Positions 1 through 5,042 of a stretch of 5,042 nt of DNA are shown here, one piece after another (position 1 is the stretch's first letter; every line of letters begins with the position of its first letter). The notes beneath the pieces are model-generated. The model saw only the letters and a program-made list of their open reading frames with translations. It was not told the DNA's origin and did no database searches. The stretch is from Gemmatimonadota bacterium. GTDB taxonomy: Bacteria; Latescibacterota; UBA2968; UBA8231. The position numbers and the translations under genes are program-made. Where the stretch lies: positions 1 through 5,042 of the forward strand of contig JAPOYQ010000272.1 of NCBI GenBank assembly GCA_026706505.1, in the 5' to 3' direction.

Positions 1-107
1 AGATCGGCGACTGCGACGACTTCTACTTGGTCGAGATGGGAGATTGCATCGCAGTGGGATCGGGCGATGCCGCCGAGGCCAATGATGCCAACTTTGAGCG
101 CTGCCAT
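1..107 (-). CDS. Gfo/Idh/MocA family oxidoreductase, N-terminal fragment
   Basis: Reading the minus strand from the ATG at 107-105 gives 35 codons that run off the left edge, beginning MAALKVGIIGLGGIARSH and ending in VEVVAVAD. This is the N-terminal Rossmann beta-alpha-beta unit of Gfo/Idh/MocA oxidoreductases: the hydrophobic strand KVGIIG, the glycine-rich dinucleotide-binding loop GLGGIA at about residues 10-15, a helix, then a second strand VEVVAVAD whose acidic end normally contacts the NAD(P) ribose. The family oxidises or reduces sugars, inositols and glycosides in the cytoplasm. The start is well supported: an in-frame TAG lies at 140-138 and an AAAGGA ribosome site (119-114) sits six bases upstream. 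There is no signal peptide in what is visible. It is transcribed divergently from the membrane-protein operon. Over 90 percent of the protein is outside the window, so the substrate cannot be assigned. Confidence 0.87.
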   Translation of the reverse strand, partial: MAALKVGIIGLGGIARSHCDAISHLDQVEVVAVAD

Positions 108-113
108 AGGGTA

Positions 114-119
114 TCCTTT
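114..119 (-). promoter_or_regulatory. Ribosome binding site of the Gfo/Idh gene
   Basis: The minus strand reads AAAGGA, six bases before the ATG at 107. This near-consensus Shine-Dalgarno fixes the start of the divergent oxidoreductase. Confidence 0.65.
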
Positions 120-140
120 GGTGTGAATGAGGGTGCGCTA

Positions 141-169
141 AGTATAGAATGCGGTTTGGTCGGCGACAA
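141..169 (-). promoter_or_regulatory. Candidate sigma70-type promoter for the Gfo/Idh gene
   Basis: On the minus strand, TTGTCG (169-164) and TATACT (146-141) are separated by 17 bases, matching the -35/-10 consensus at four and five of six positions. Initiation would fall near 134 and give a leader of roughly 27 bases containing the AAAGGA ribosome site. The geometry is good, but short matches like this arise by chance and the host's sigma-factor preferences are unknown. Confidence 0.4.
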
Positions 170-170
170 A

Positions 171-190
171 TCGGCGTGCGTTTGCGCCGA
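171..190. repeat. Inverted repeat in the divergent promoter region, possible operator
   Basis: TCGGCG (171-176) and CGCCGA (185-190) form a perfect 6-bp inverted repeat around an 8-base centre. An additional CGGCG copy lies just upstream at 161-165, inside the candidate -35 area of the minus-strand promoter. A dyad in this place, between divergent promoters, is a typical location for a repressor or activator site. It is not followed by a T-run on either strand, so it does not look like an intrinsic terminator. A 6-bp dyad in GC-rich DNA could be coincidence. Confidence 0.35.
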
Positions 191-216
191 AATAAATAAT
201 GTCCTAAGATGCTCTG

Positions 217-2160
217 ATGCCCGGTAATTTTACTTATCGCTCGTTCGCTTTTGGGGCCTTGCTGTCCCTGGCGATCAACATGTTTTTCGCGTATGCCCGG
301 CTGGCGATGGCCACCGCGGGCATGTCCTCCGATTACATCACCGCCGGAGCGGTATTCCTGTTCTTTCTGGTGGTGGCTTTTATCAATCCCGCGCTCAAGC
401 TGATGCGCCGTGCTTGGGGCTTTAACCGCTCCGAGTTGATCATCATCTACGCGATGATGATCATCGGTTCGGCTATCCCGACGTGGGGCTTTACGGGCAA
501 CTTGATCGCCATGTTGCCCAATATCTACTACTATGCCACCCCCGAAAACAATTGGTCGGAACTGCTGCATCCCTATGTCCGCGAGTGGATGGTGCCGCAG
601 GACCCGGACGCGATCAAGTATTTCTTCGAAGGTCTGCCCAAGGGTCAGCCTATACCTTGGGAACACTGGATGGTACCGCTTGCGGCTTGGGTGTCGTTTA
701 TTCTGGCGATTTACCTGATGATGATATCCATCGCGTCGATCGTCCGCCGCCAGTGGGTTGACTACGACCGCTTGACCTTTCCACTGTTGCAGCTACCTAT
801 CGACCTGACCGAAGAAGGCAAGAGCGGGTCCATTATCGGGCCGCTGTTCAAAAGGCCGCTTTTGTGGATCGGCTTCGCGTTGCCCTTTGTGCTGTACAGC
901 ACCAACGCCTTAAACCACTATTTCCCCTTTATCCCGGAAGTGCAGTTGCGCCACAGCATCTCGCTGTTTAACAACGCGCTGGGACTGACGACGAATGTGA
1001 ACTTTGTGGCGCTGGGACTGGCGTACTTTTTGAGCTTAGACGTGGGGTTGAGCATCTGGCTCTTTCACTTGTTGACCAAAGCGCAGATCACCACTGAGAA
1101 TGTCCTCGGCTATTCGCTGCCCGGTCGCCGCGACCTGTTTATGGAGGGTTCGATGTCGGTGTCCTACGAGGGGATGGGAGCCATGCTGGTGCTGGTGCTC
1201 TACGGCCTGTGGAACAGCCGCAGCTATCTGCGGCGGGTTTGGCGCAAGGCTCTGTACAACAAGGGAGAGCTAGACGATTCGCAGGAGATCCTCTCGTATC
1301 GGGCGGCAATCATCGTCTTGATCTTGGCTAGTGCGTACGCTACCGGCTGGCTGACCTTATCGGGCGTGCCGTGGTGGGTCTCGTTGTTTTTTCTTTTTGT
1401 CGCCTTCTGCATCTTTTACGGGCTGACGCGGATCGTCGCTGAGGGTGGGTTGGGTTTTGCGCGGGCGCAGATGACGGCGCAGCCATTTGTGATCGACGCG
1501 GTGGGCACGGAGGCGATTGGTCCGTCGGGGCTGGTGAGCTTGGGGATGACTTTTAGCTGGGCGGGCGATTTGCGCACCATGGTGATGGCCTCGGCGATCA
1601 ATGGCCTCAAGCTGGCCGATATTGGCCAGGTGCGAGGACGGCCGCTGTTTTGGGCGCTAATGCTCTCGATTGCGGTCGGTTTGGCTGGCTCGATCTGGAT
1701 GGTGGTTTGGATGGGGTACCAGTACGGGGGCATCAATTTGGACTGGTGGTTCTACAACCGCTTCGGCGAGATCGTCCATGGCGACTCGGCCTACAAGATC
1801 GCCAATCCGCGGCATCCCCTTGGCGACTTTGGCGAGATCGGACCGCGCTTCATGTTCGCGGGAATCGGCGCGGCGATCATGGGGCTGTTGATGTACGCCC
1901 GGCACCACTTTCTCTGGTGGCCGGTGCATTACCTCGGTTTCCCCATTGGCGCGACCCTGACGATCATCTGGACGTGGTTCAGCATTTTCATCGGCTGGGT
2001 CTTGAAGGCGTTGGTGCTCAAATACGGGGGTGTGACGCTTTACCGGCAGCTACGGCCTTTGTTTTTGGGATTTATTTTGGGGCACATTTTTGTCTCGGGA
2101 TTCTGGGTACTCTTCGACTATATCACCGGGGAGACCGGCAATCGGATTCCGATTTTTTGA
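217..2160 (+). CDS. DUF6785/DUF6784-type polytopic membrane protein, possible transporter
   Basis: This encodes a 647-residue integral membrane protein with about 13 hydrophobic segments, near residues 9-31, 40-58, 72-95, 151-176, 214-231, 260-285, 320-333, 362-380, 385-404, 478-501, 545-560, 571-600 and 614-636. Recognisable family features are YDRLTFPLLQLPIDL (183-197), the loop RIVAEGGLGFARAQMTAQPF (405-424), and a C-terminal stretch with VLKALVLKYGG (595-605) followed by LYRQLRPLFLGFILGH (608-623). From memory these match the DUF6785 (N-terminal) and DUF6784 (C-terminal) pair found together in large membrane proteins of uncultured bacteria. No function is established to my knowledge; the topology and its position beside sugar-acting enzymes suggest a permease, which is inference. 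The ATG at 217 is chosen because an in-frame TAA lies at 205-207; there is no clear Shine-Dalgarno. It is the first gene of a likely three-gene operon. Confidence 0.85.
   Translation: MPGNFTYRSFAFGALLSLAINMFFAYARLAMATAGMSSDYITAGAVFLFFLVVAFINPALKLMRRAWGFNRSELIIIYAMMIIGSAIPTWGFTGNLIAMLPNIYYYATPENNWSELLHPYVREWMVPQDPDAIKYFFEGLPKGQPIPWEHWMVPLAAWVSFILAIYLMMISIASIVRRQWVDYDRLTFPLLQLPIDLTEEGKSGSIIGPLFKRPLLWIGFALPFVLYSTNALNHYFPFIPEVQLRHSISLFNNALGLTTNVNFVALGLAYFLSLDVGLSIWLFHLLTKAQITTENVLGYSLPGRRDLFMEGSMSVSYEGMGAMLVLVLYGLWNSRSYLRRVWRKALYNKGELDDSQEILSYRAAIIVLILASAYATGWLTLSGVPWWVSLFFLFVAFCIFYGLTRIVAEGGLGFARAQMTAQPFVIDAVGTEAIGPSGLVSLGMTFSWAGDLRTMVMASAINGLKLADIGQVRGRPLFWALMLSIAVGLAGSIWMVVWMGYQYGGINLDWWFYNRFGEIVHGDSAYKIANPRHPLGDFGEIGPRFMFAGIGAAIMGLLMYARHHFLWWPVHYLGFPIGATLTIIWTWFSIFIGWVLKALVLKYGGVTLYRQLRPLFLGFILGHIFVSGFWVLFDYITGETGNRIPIF
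437..463 (+). repeat. Perfect 11-bp inverted repeat inside the membrane-protein gene
   Basis: TGATCATCATC (437-447) and GATGATGATCA (453-463) are perfect reverse complements separated by the five bases TACGC, so the mRNA could form an 11-bp hairpin about 220 bases after the start codon. The arms encode the hydrophobic run LIIIYAMMII of the third membrane segment, so Ile ATC and Met ATG codons explain much of the symmetry. No T-run follows, so it is not a terminator. Confidence 0.5.
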
Positions 2161-2166
2161 GGAGGG
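2159..2166 (+). promoter_or_regulatory. Strong ribosome binding site of the aldo/keto reductase gene
   Basis: GAGGAGGG starts within the TGA stop (2158-2160) of the membrane-protein gene and ends seven bases before the ATG at 2174. It is the best Shine-Dalgarno in the window. It decides the start of the reductase at 2174 over the in-frame ATG at 2090, which lies inside the upstream gene. The overlap of stop and ribosome site suggests translational coupling in one transcript. Confidence 0.85.
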
Positions 2167-2173
2167 AAAATCA

Positions 2174-3202
2174 ATGCGAGCAGGAGATAAAGAAAAAATT
2201 GGGCCGCACGGCTTGGAGGTAACGCGCTTGGGGATGGGCGGCACGACCTTTGGCAATATGTACTCGGTGCTAAGCGAGCAGGAGGGACTGGACGTGCTAG
2301 ATGCGGCCTTTGCGGCTGGAGTGCGCTACTTCGATACTGCGCCGCTGTACGGCTACGGCTTGAGCGAGACGCGCTTGGGGCCGGGGCTGGCGCGCTACAA
2401 CCGCGACGAGATCGTCCTGTCCTCGAAAGTGGGCTATACGCTGGTGGAGCGAAAGCCCGGCGACGACTACGTCGATCTGTTCGTCGATGCGCCCGAGATG
2501 ACCAGTTATTTCGATTTCTCGCGCGACGCGGTGTTGCGCTCGATTGAGGGGAGTTTGGAGCGGCTCAAAATGGATTGCCTCGATATAGTGCTGATCCACG
2601 ACCCGGACGAGGGGAAGAGCATTGAGCCGGATTGGACGCCGGGCGAGCGGGGGTACTTCGATCAAGTGATGGTCGAAACCTATCCCGCGCTCGACGAGTT
2701 GCGTCAGCAAAAGGTGATCAAGGCGCTCGGCTTGGGTATGAACCAGTGGCAGATGTTGGCTGACTTCGCGCGCGCCGGGGACTTCGACGCCTTTTTGCTG
2801 GCTGGCCGCTATACGCTGTTAGAGCAGGAATCGCTGCGCGAGTTGTTGCCGCTGTGCTCGGAGAAGGGGGTGAGGATCGTGATTGGCGGGCCGTACAATT
2901 CGGGGATTTTGGCTACCGGAGCGGTTGAGGGTGCGTATTACAACTACGCGCCGGCATCGGAAGATGTGCTGGAGAAGGTACTCCGTATTGAAACGGTCTG
3001 CGCGCGGCACGAGGTGCCCTTGTCGGCCGCGGCGCTGCAATTTCCCTTTGGACATCCGGCGGTGGCGACCGTCATTCCCGGAGCGCGAACCGTCGCGGAA
3101 GTTGCCGCCAATGTGGATTGCTTAGAGCGCGCGATTCCCGCTGACTATTGGGCCGAACTCAAGCAGGAGGGGCTGATTGACGCAGAGGCTCCGACGCCTT
3201 AG
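2174..3202 (+). CDS. Aldo/keto reductase, aldose/fucose 1-dehydrogenase-like
   Basis: This encodes a 342-residue cytoplasmic NAD(P)-dependent oxidoreductase with the aldo/keto reductase (beta/alpha)8 fold. The catalytic tetrad is intact: D54 and Y59 in YFDTAPLYGYGLSE (52-65), K85 in LSSKVG, and H142 in IVLIHDPDE. Cofactor-binding features include IGGPYNSGIL (237-246) and the C-terminal VIPGART (300-306). The APLYGYGLSE and GLGMNQW (186-192) forms resemble the subgroup containing L-fucose/D-threo-aldose 1-dehydrogenase and pyridoxal 4-dehydrogenase (AKR15-like), so oxidation of an aldose at C1 to a lactone is the most likely reaction, though the substrate is not determined. The start at 2174 follows a strong Shine-Dalgarno; extending to 2090 would add 28 non-homologous-looking residues. 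The gene follows the membrane protein by 13 bases and precedes the glycosidase by 52, fitting co-expression and a role in processing a released sugar. Confidence 0.93.
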   Translation: MRAGDKEKIGPHGLEVTRLGMGGTTFGNMYSVLSEQEGLDVLDAAFAAGVRYFDTAPLYGYGLSETRLGPGLARYNRDEIVLSSKVGYTLVERKPGDDYVDLFVDAPEMTSYFDFSRDAVLRSIEGSLERLKMDCLDIVLIHDPDEGKSIEPDWTPGERGYFDQVMVETYPALDELRQQKVIKALGLGMNQWQMLADFARAGDFDAFLLAGRYTLLEQESLRELLPLCSEKGVRIVIGGPYNSGILATGAVEGAYYNYAPASEDVLEKVLRIETVCARHEVPLSAAALQFPFGHPAVATVIPGARTVAEVAANVDCLERAIPADYWAELKQEGLIDAEAPTP

Positions 3203-3254
3203 ATCCGCAGATGGGCACAGAATAGTAGAAACTTCACACTGAGGAGTAACCACA
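3203..3254 (+). promoter_or_regulatory. Short intergenic spacer with the GH116 ribosome binding site
   Basis: The 52-base gap contains GAGGAG at 3241-3246, eight bases before the ATG at 3255, which is a good Shine-Dalgarno. I see no hairpin plus T-run and no convincing promoter, so transcription most likely reads through from the reductase gene. Confidence 0.7.
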
Positions 3255-5042
3255 ATGTCCAATTGGCCGATGCTCAAGTACTACGACCAGGATCATCTCA
3301 CCCGCATCGCCATGCCCATTGGCGGCATTGGCACGGGCACAGTTTCACTGGGCGGACGCGGGGATTTGCGCGATTGGGAACTGATGAACCGCCCGGCCAA
3401 GGGATTTGTCCCAAGCGGCGATGGGGGCCGGGGAGCGGGGGCATTTTTTGCTCTGTACGCCAAACCTGCTGGCGGCCCAGCCGTCACCCGGGTGCTCGAA
3501 GGGCCGGTAGATGTATCCGAATACCAAGGTGCGAGCGGAAGTGTAGCGGTCAATCACGGCTTGCCGCGCTTTGCACAATGTACGTTTGCCGCGGCCTATC
3601 CACTTGCACAGGTCCAGCTATCCGATCCACAAGTTCCGGTCGCAGTTTGTCTCGAAGCGTTTAACCCGCTTATTCCCGCCAACGCCGATGACAGCGGCAT
3701 CCCCATTGCGGTGCTGCGCTATACGCTCACCAATCGGACCAATAAGCACGTCGCGGCTGCAGTGTGCGGCTCGCTGCCCAATTTCATTGGCAACGATGGC
3801 GTGGAAGAGCTGGCCCAGGCCAATCGCAATCGCTTTCGCAAGGCAACGCACTGTCAGGGCATTTTCATGGACAGCAAAGGGGTTGATCCCACCGCCATGA
3901 GTTATGGCACTATGGCCCTGACTACCACGGCCAAAACGGGTATTACCTATCGCACGGCGTGGAAAAAAGCCGGGTGGGGCACGTCGCTGCTCGACTTTTG
4001 GGATGACTTTGCAGCCGATGGCCGGGTGGAAAAGCGCCCCAGCGAAGGGGCTGACATGCCGAGTGCCTCACTCGTGGTGCGCACCAACATTTTGCCCAAG
4101 GCGCACAAGACGATCACCTTCTTGCTGACGTGGCACTTTCCCAATCGGCACACGTGGTCGCCGGGCGACGATCCCTACATTGGCAACTACTATGCGACGC
4201 ACTATGGCGATGCGTGGGACGTAGCCAGCAAAACCGCGCCGCGGCTCAAAAAGCTCGAACAACAGACCGTGCGCTTTGTCTCAGCCTTCGCGGCCAGCGA
4301 TCTGCCAGAGGTCGTCAAGGAAGCCGCCCTTTTCAATCTCAGCACCCTGCGGACGCAAACGTGCTTCCGCACTCCTGATGGACGTTTGTTTGGCTGGGAG
4401 GGATACAATGATAACAGCGGCTGCTGCATGGGTTCTTGCACGCATGTGTGGAATTACGAACAAAGTACGGCGTTCCTCTTTGGCGATCTGGCCCGCACGA
4501 TGCGCGACACCGAATTCAATCACGCCACCGACGACCAAGGCATGATGAACTTTCGCGTCCATCTGCCCCTGAGTCGTGCGCAAGAATTTGGCAAGGCCGC
4601 GGCCGACGGTCAGATGGGCTGTATTATGAAAGCCTATCGCGACTGGCAACTTTGCGGCGACGATGCCTTCCTACAATCGCTTTGGCCAAAGGTCAAAAAG
4701 GCTCTTGAATTTTGCTGGATCGAAGGGGGGTGGGACGGCGATGGCGACGGCGTTATGGAAGGCTGTCAGCACAATACTATGGATGTCGAATACTATGGGC
4801 CTAATCCGCAAATGGGGATATGGTATCTGGGAGCTTTGCGCGCTGGCGAGGAAATGGCGACCCATCTGGGCGAAGCCGACTTTGCCCAAACCTGCCGTCG
4901 GCTCTACGAGAGTGGCCGCGCCTACATCGACGAGCAGTTGTTCAATGGCGAATACTCCCCGCCTCGCTGTGAGCCACCCCAAAAAGTGGCCGCAGCGCTG
5001 CGGCTGGGTATGGGCCCGGCGAACCTCTCCGATCCAGATTAC
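3255..5042 (+). CDS. GH116 family beta-glycosidase, 3' end outside the window
   Basis: An open frame of 596 codons runs to the right edge without a stop. The start region reads YYDQDHLTRIAMPIGGIGTG followed by VSLGGRGDLRDWELMNRP (30-47), the signature of the GH116 N-terminal beta-sandwich domain (GBA2_N-like, about residues 15-330). The catalytic (alpha/alpha)6 domain (DUF608/PF04685) begins near residue 370. It contains CTHVWNYEQ with E402 as predicted nucleophile, the WDGDGDGVMEG turn (493-503), and HNTMDVEYYGPN (506-517) with D510 as predicted acid/base. Members are retaining beta-glucosidases, beta-xylosidases and glucosylceramidases (human GBA2, archaeal SSO1353, TxGH116). No signal peptide is present, so it probably acts in the cytoplasm on imported glycosides. 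The frame ends at GPANLSDPDY, before the domain is complete; family members are roughly 660-900 residues, so perhaps 100-300 residues are missing. The substrate is not predictable from sequence alone. Confidence 0.92.
   Translation, partial: MSNWPMLKYYDQDHLTRIAMPIGGIGTGTVSLGGRGDLRDWELMNRPAKGFVPSGDGGRGAGAFFALYAKPAGGPAVTRVLEGPVDVSEYQGASGSVAVNHGLPRFAQCTFAAAYPLAQVQLSDPQVPVAVCLEAFNPLIPANADDSGIPIAVLRYTLTNRTNKHVAAAVCGSLPNFIGNDGVEELAQANRNRFRKATHCQGIFMDSKGVDPTAMSYGTMALTTTAKTGITYRTAWKKAGWGTSLLDFWDDFAADGRVEKRPSEGADMPSASLVVRTNILPKAHKTITFLLTWHFPNRHTWSPGDDPYIGNYYATHYGDAWDVASKTAPRLKKLEQQTVRFVSAFAASDLPEVVKEAALFNLSTLRTQTCFRTPDGRLFGWEGYNDNSGCCMGSCTHVWNYEQSTAFLFGDLARTMRDTEFNHATDDQGMMNFRVHLPLSRAQEFGKAAADGQMGCIMKAYRDWQLCGDDAFLQSLWPKVKKALEFCWIEGGWDGDGDGVMEGCQHNTMDVEYYGPNPQMGIWYLGALRAGEEMATHLGEADFAQTCRRLYESGRAYIDEQLFNGEYSPPRCEPPQKVAAALRLGMGPANLSDPDY

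Larger units (their letters stand above)
108..216. promoter_or_regulatory. Divergent intergenic regulatory region
   Basis: These 109 bases separate the minus-strand Gfo/Idh gene from the plus-strand membrane-protein operon and must hold the promoters of both, unless the operon starts elsewhere. The region is more AT-rich than its flanks, notably AAATAAATAAT at 190-200. For the plus strand, possible -10 elements are TATAGA (143-148, with a poor TTGGTG -35 at 118-123 and a long 19-base gap) and AATAAT (195-200, with no acceptable -35). Neither is convincing. Confidence 0.5.

Noticed and set aside
27..227. A 66-codon plus-strand open frame at the left edge
   Set aside because: It lies antisense to the Gfo/Idh N-terminus, crosses the intergenic region and overlaps the membrane-protein start; its translation resembles no protein family and it has no ribosome site.
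2090..2173. An upstream extension of the aldo/keto reductase by 28 residues
   Set aside because: The extension overlaps the end of the membrane-protein gene, reads as unstructured out-of-frame sequence, and the strong Shine-Dalgarno at 2159-2166 points to the ATG at 2174.
1650..2222. A 190-codon plus-strand open frame inside the membrane-protein gene
   Set aside because: It is rich in Arg, Gly and Pro, as expected for a shifted frame of GC-rich DNA, and it overlaps a clearly homologous membrane protein in another frame.
3203..3254. A possible terminator between the aldo/keto reductase and GH116 genes
   Set aside because: There is no stem of useful length and no T-run; the gap holds only a ribosome binding site.
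3263..4708. Several overlapping open frames of 60-130 codons on both strands in the last third
   Set aside because: All are out-of-frame or antisense shadows of the GH116 frame, which is continuous from 3255 to the right edge and carries the family motifs; none shows a recognisable domain.
4725..4730. A run of six G bases as a possible frameshift site in the GH116 gene
   Set aside because: The frame reads through it into the expected WDGDGDG and HNTMD motifs with no change of frame, so the gene is intact here.
1..5042. tRNA or rRNA genes, CRISPR arrays, insertion-sequence ends or long direct repeats
   Set aside because: I found no regularly spaced repeats, transposase-like frames or structured RNA signatures; almost all of the window is accounted for by four protein genes.

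Overview
The window is ordinary, densely coding bacterial DNA of moderately high GC, with no sign of phage, insertion sequence, CRISPR array or RNA gene. The gene families present (a DUF6785/DUF6784-type polytopic membrane protein, a sugar-dehydrogenase-like aldo/keto reductase, a GH116 glycosidase and a Gfo/Idh/MocA oxidoreductase) are the kind of set common in carbohydrate-degrading, mostly uncultured bacteria such as Planctomycetota, Latescibacterota, Poribacteria and Armatimonadota. This assignment is from family knowledge only; there is no phylogenetic marker here.

Layout. Positions 1-107 hold the first 35 codons of a Gfo/Idh/MocA oxidoreductase on the minus strand, running off the left edge. 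Positions 108-216 are a divergent intergenic region with a plausible minus-strand promoter and a 6-bp inverted repeat that could be an operator. Three plus-strand genes follow, closely spaced and probably one operon: 217-2160, a 647-residue membrane protein with about 13 hydrophobic segments; 2174-3202, a 342-residue aldo/keto reductase with a complete catalytic tetrad and a Shine-Dalgarno that overlaps the preceding stop codon; and 3255-5042, the first 596 codons of a GH116 beta-glycosidase that stays open to the right edge. The last gene is the largest uninterrupted frame in the 3' third. It carries the GH116 N-terminal signature, the predicted nucleophile E402 and the predicted acid/base D510.

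Working model (inference). The membrane protein could move a glycoside or a related compound across the cytoplasmic membrane, the signal-less GH116 enzyme would hydrolyse it in the cytoplasm, and the aldo/keto reductase and the divergent Gfo/Idh enzyme would oxidise the released sugar or aglycone. The substrate cannot be read from the sequence. The least understood component is the DUF6785/DUF6784-type membrane protein, for which I know no established function.
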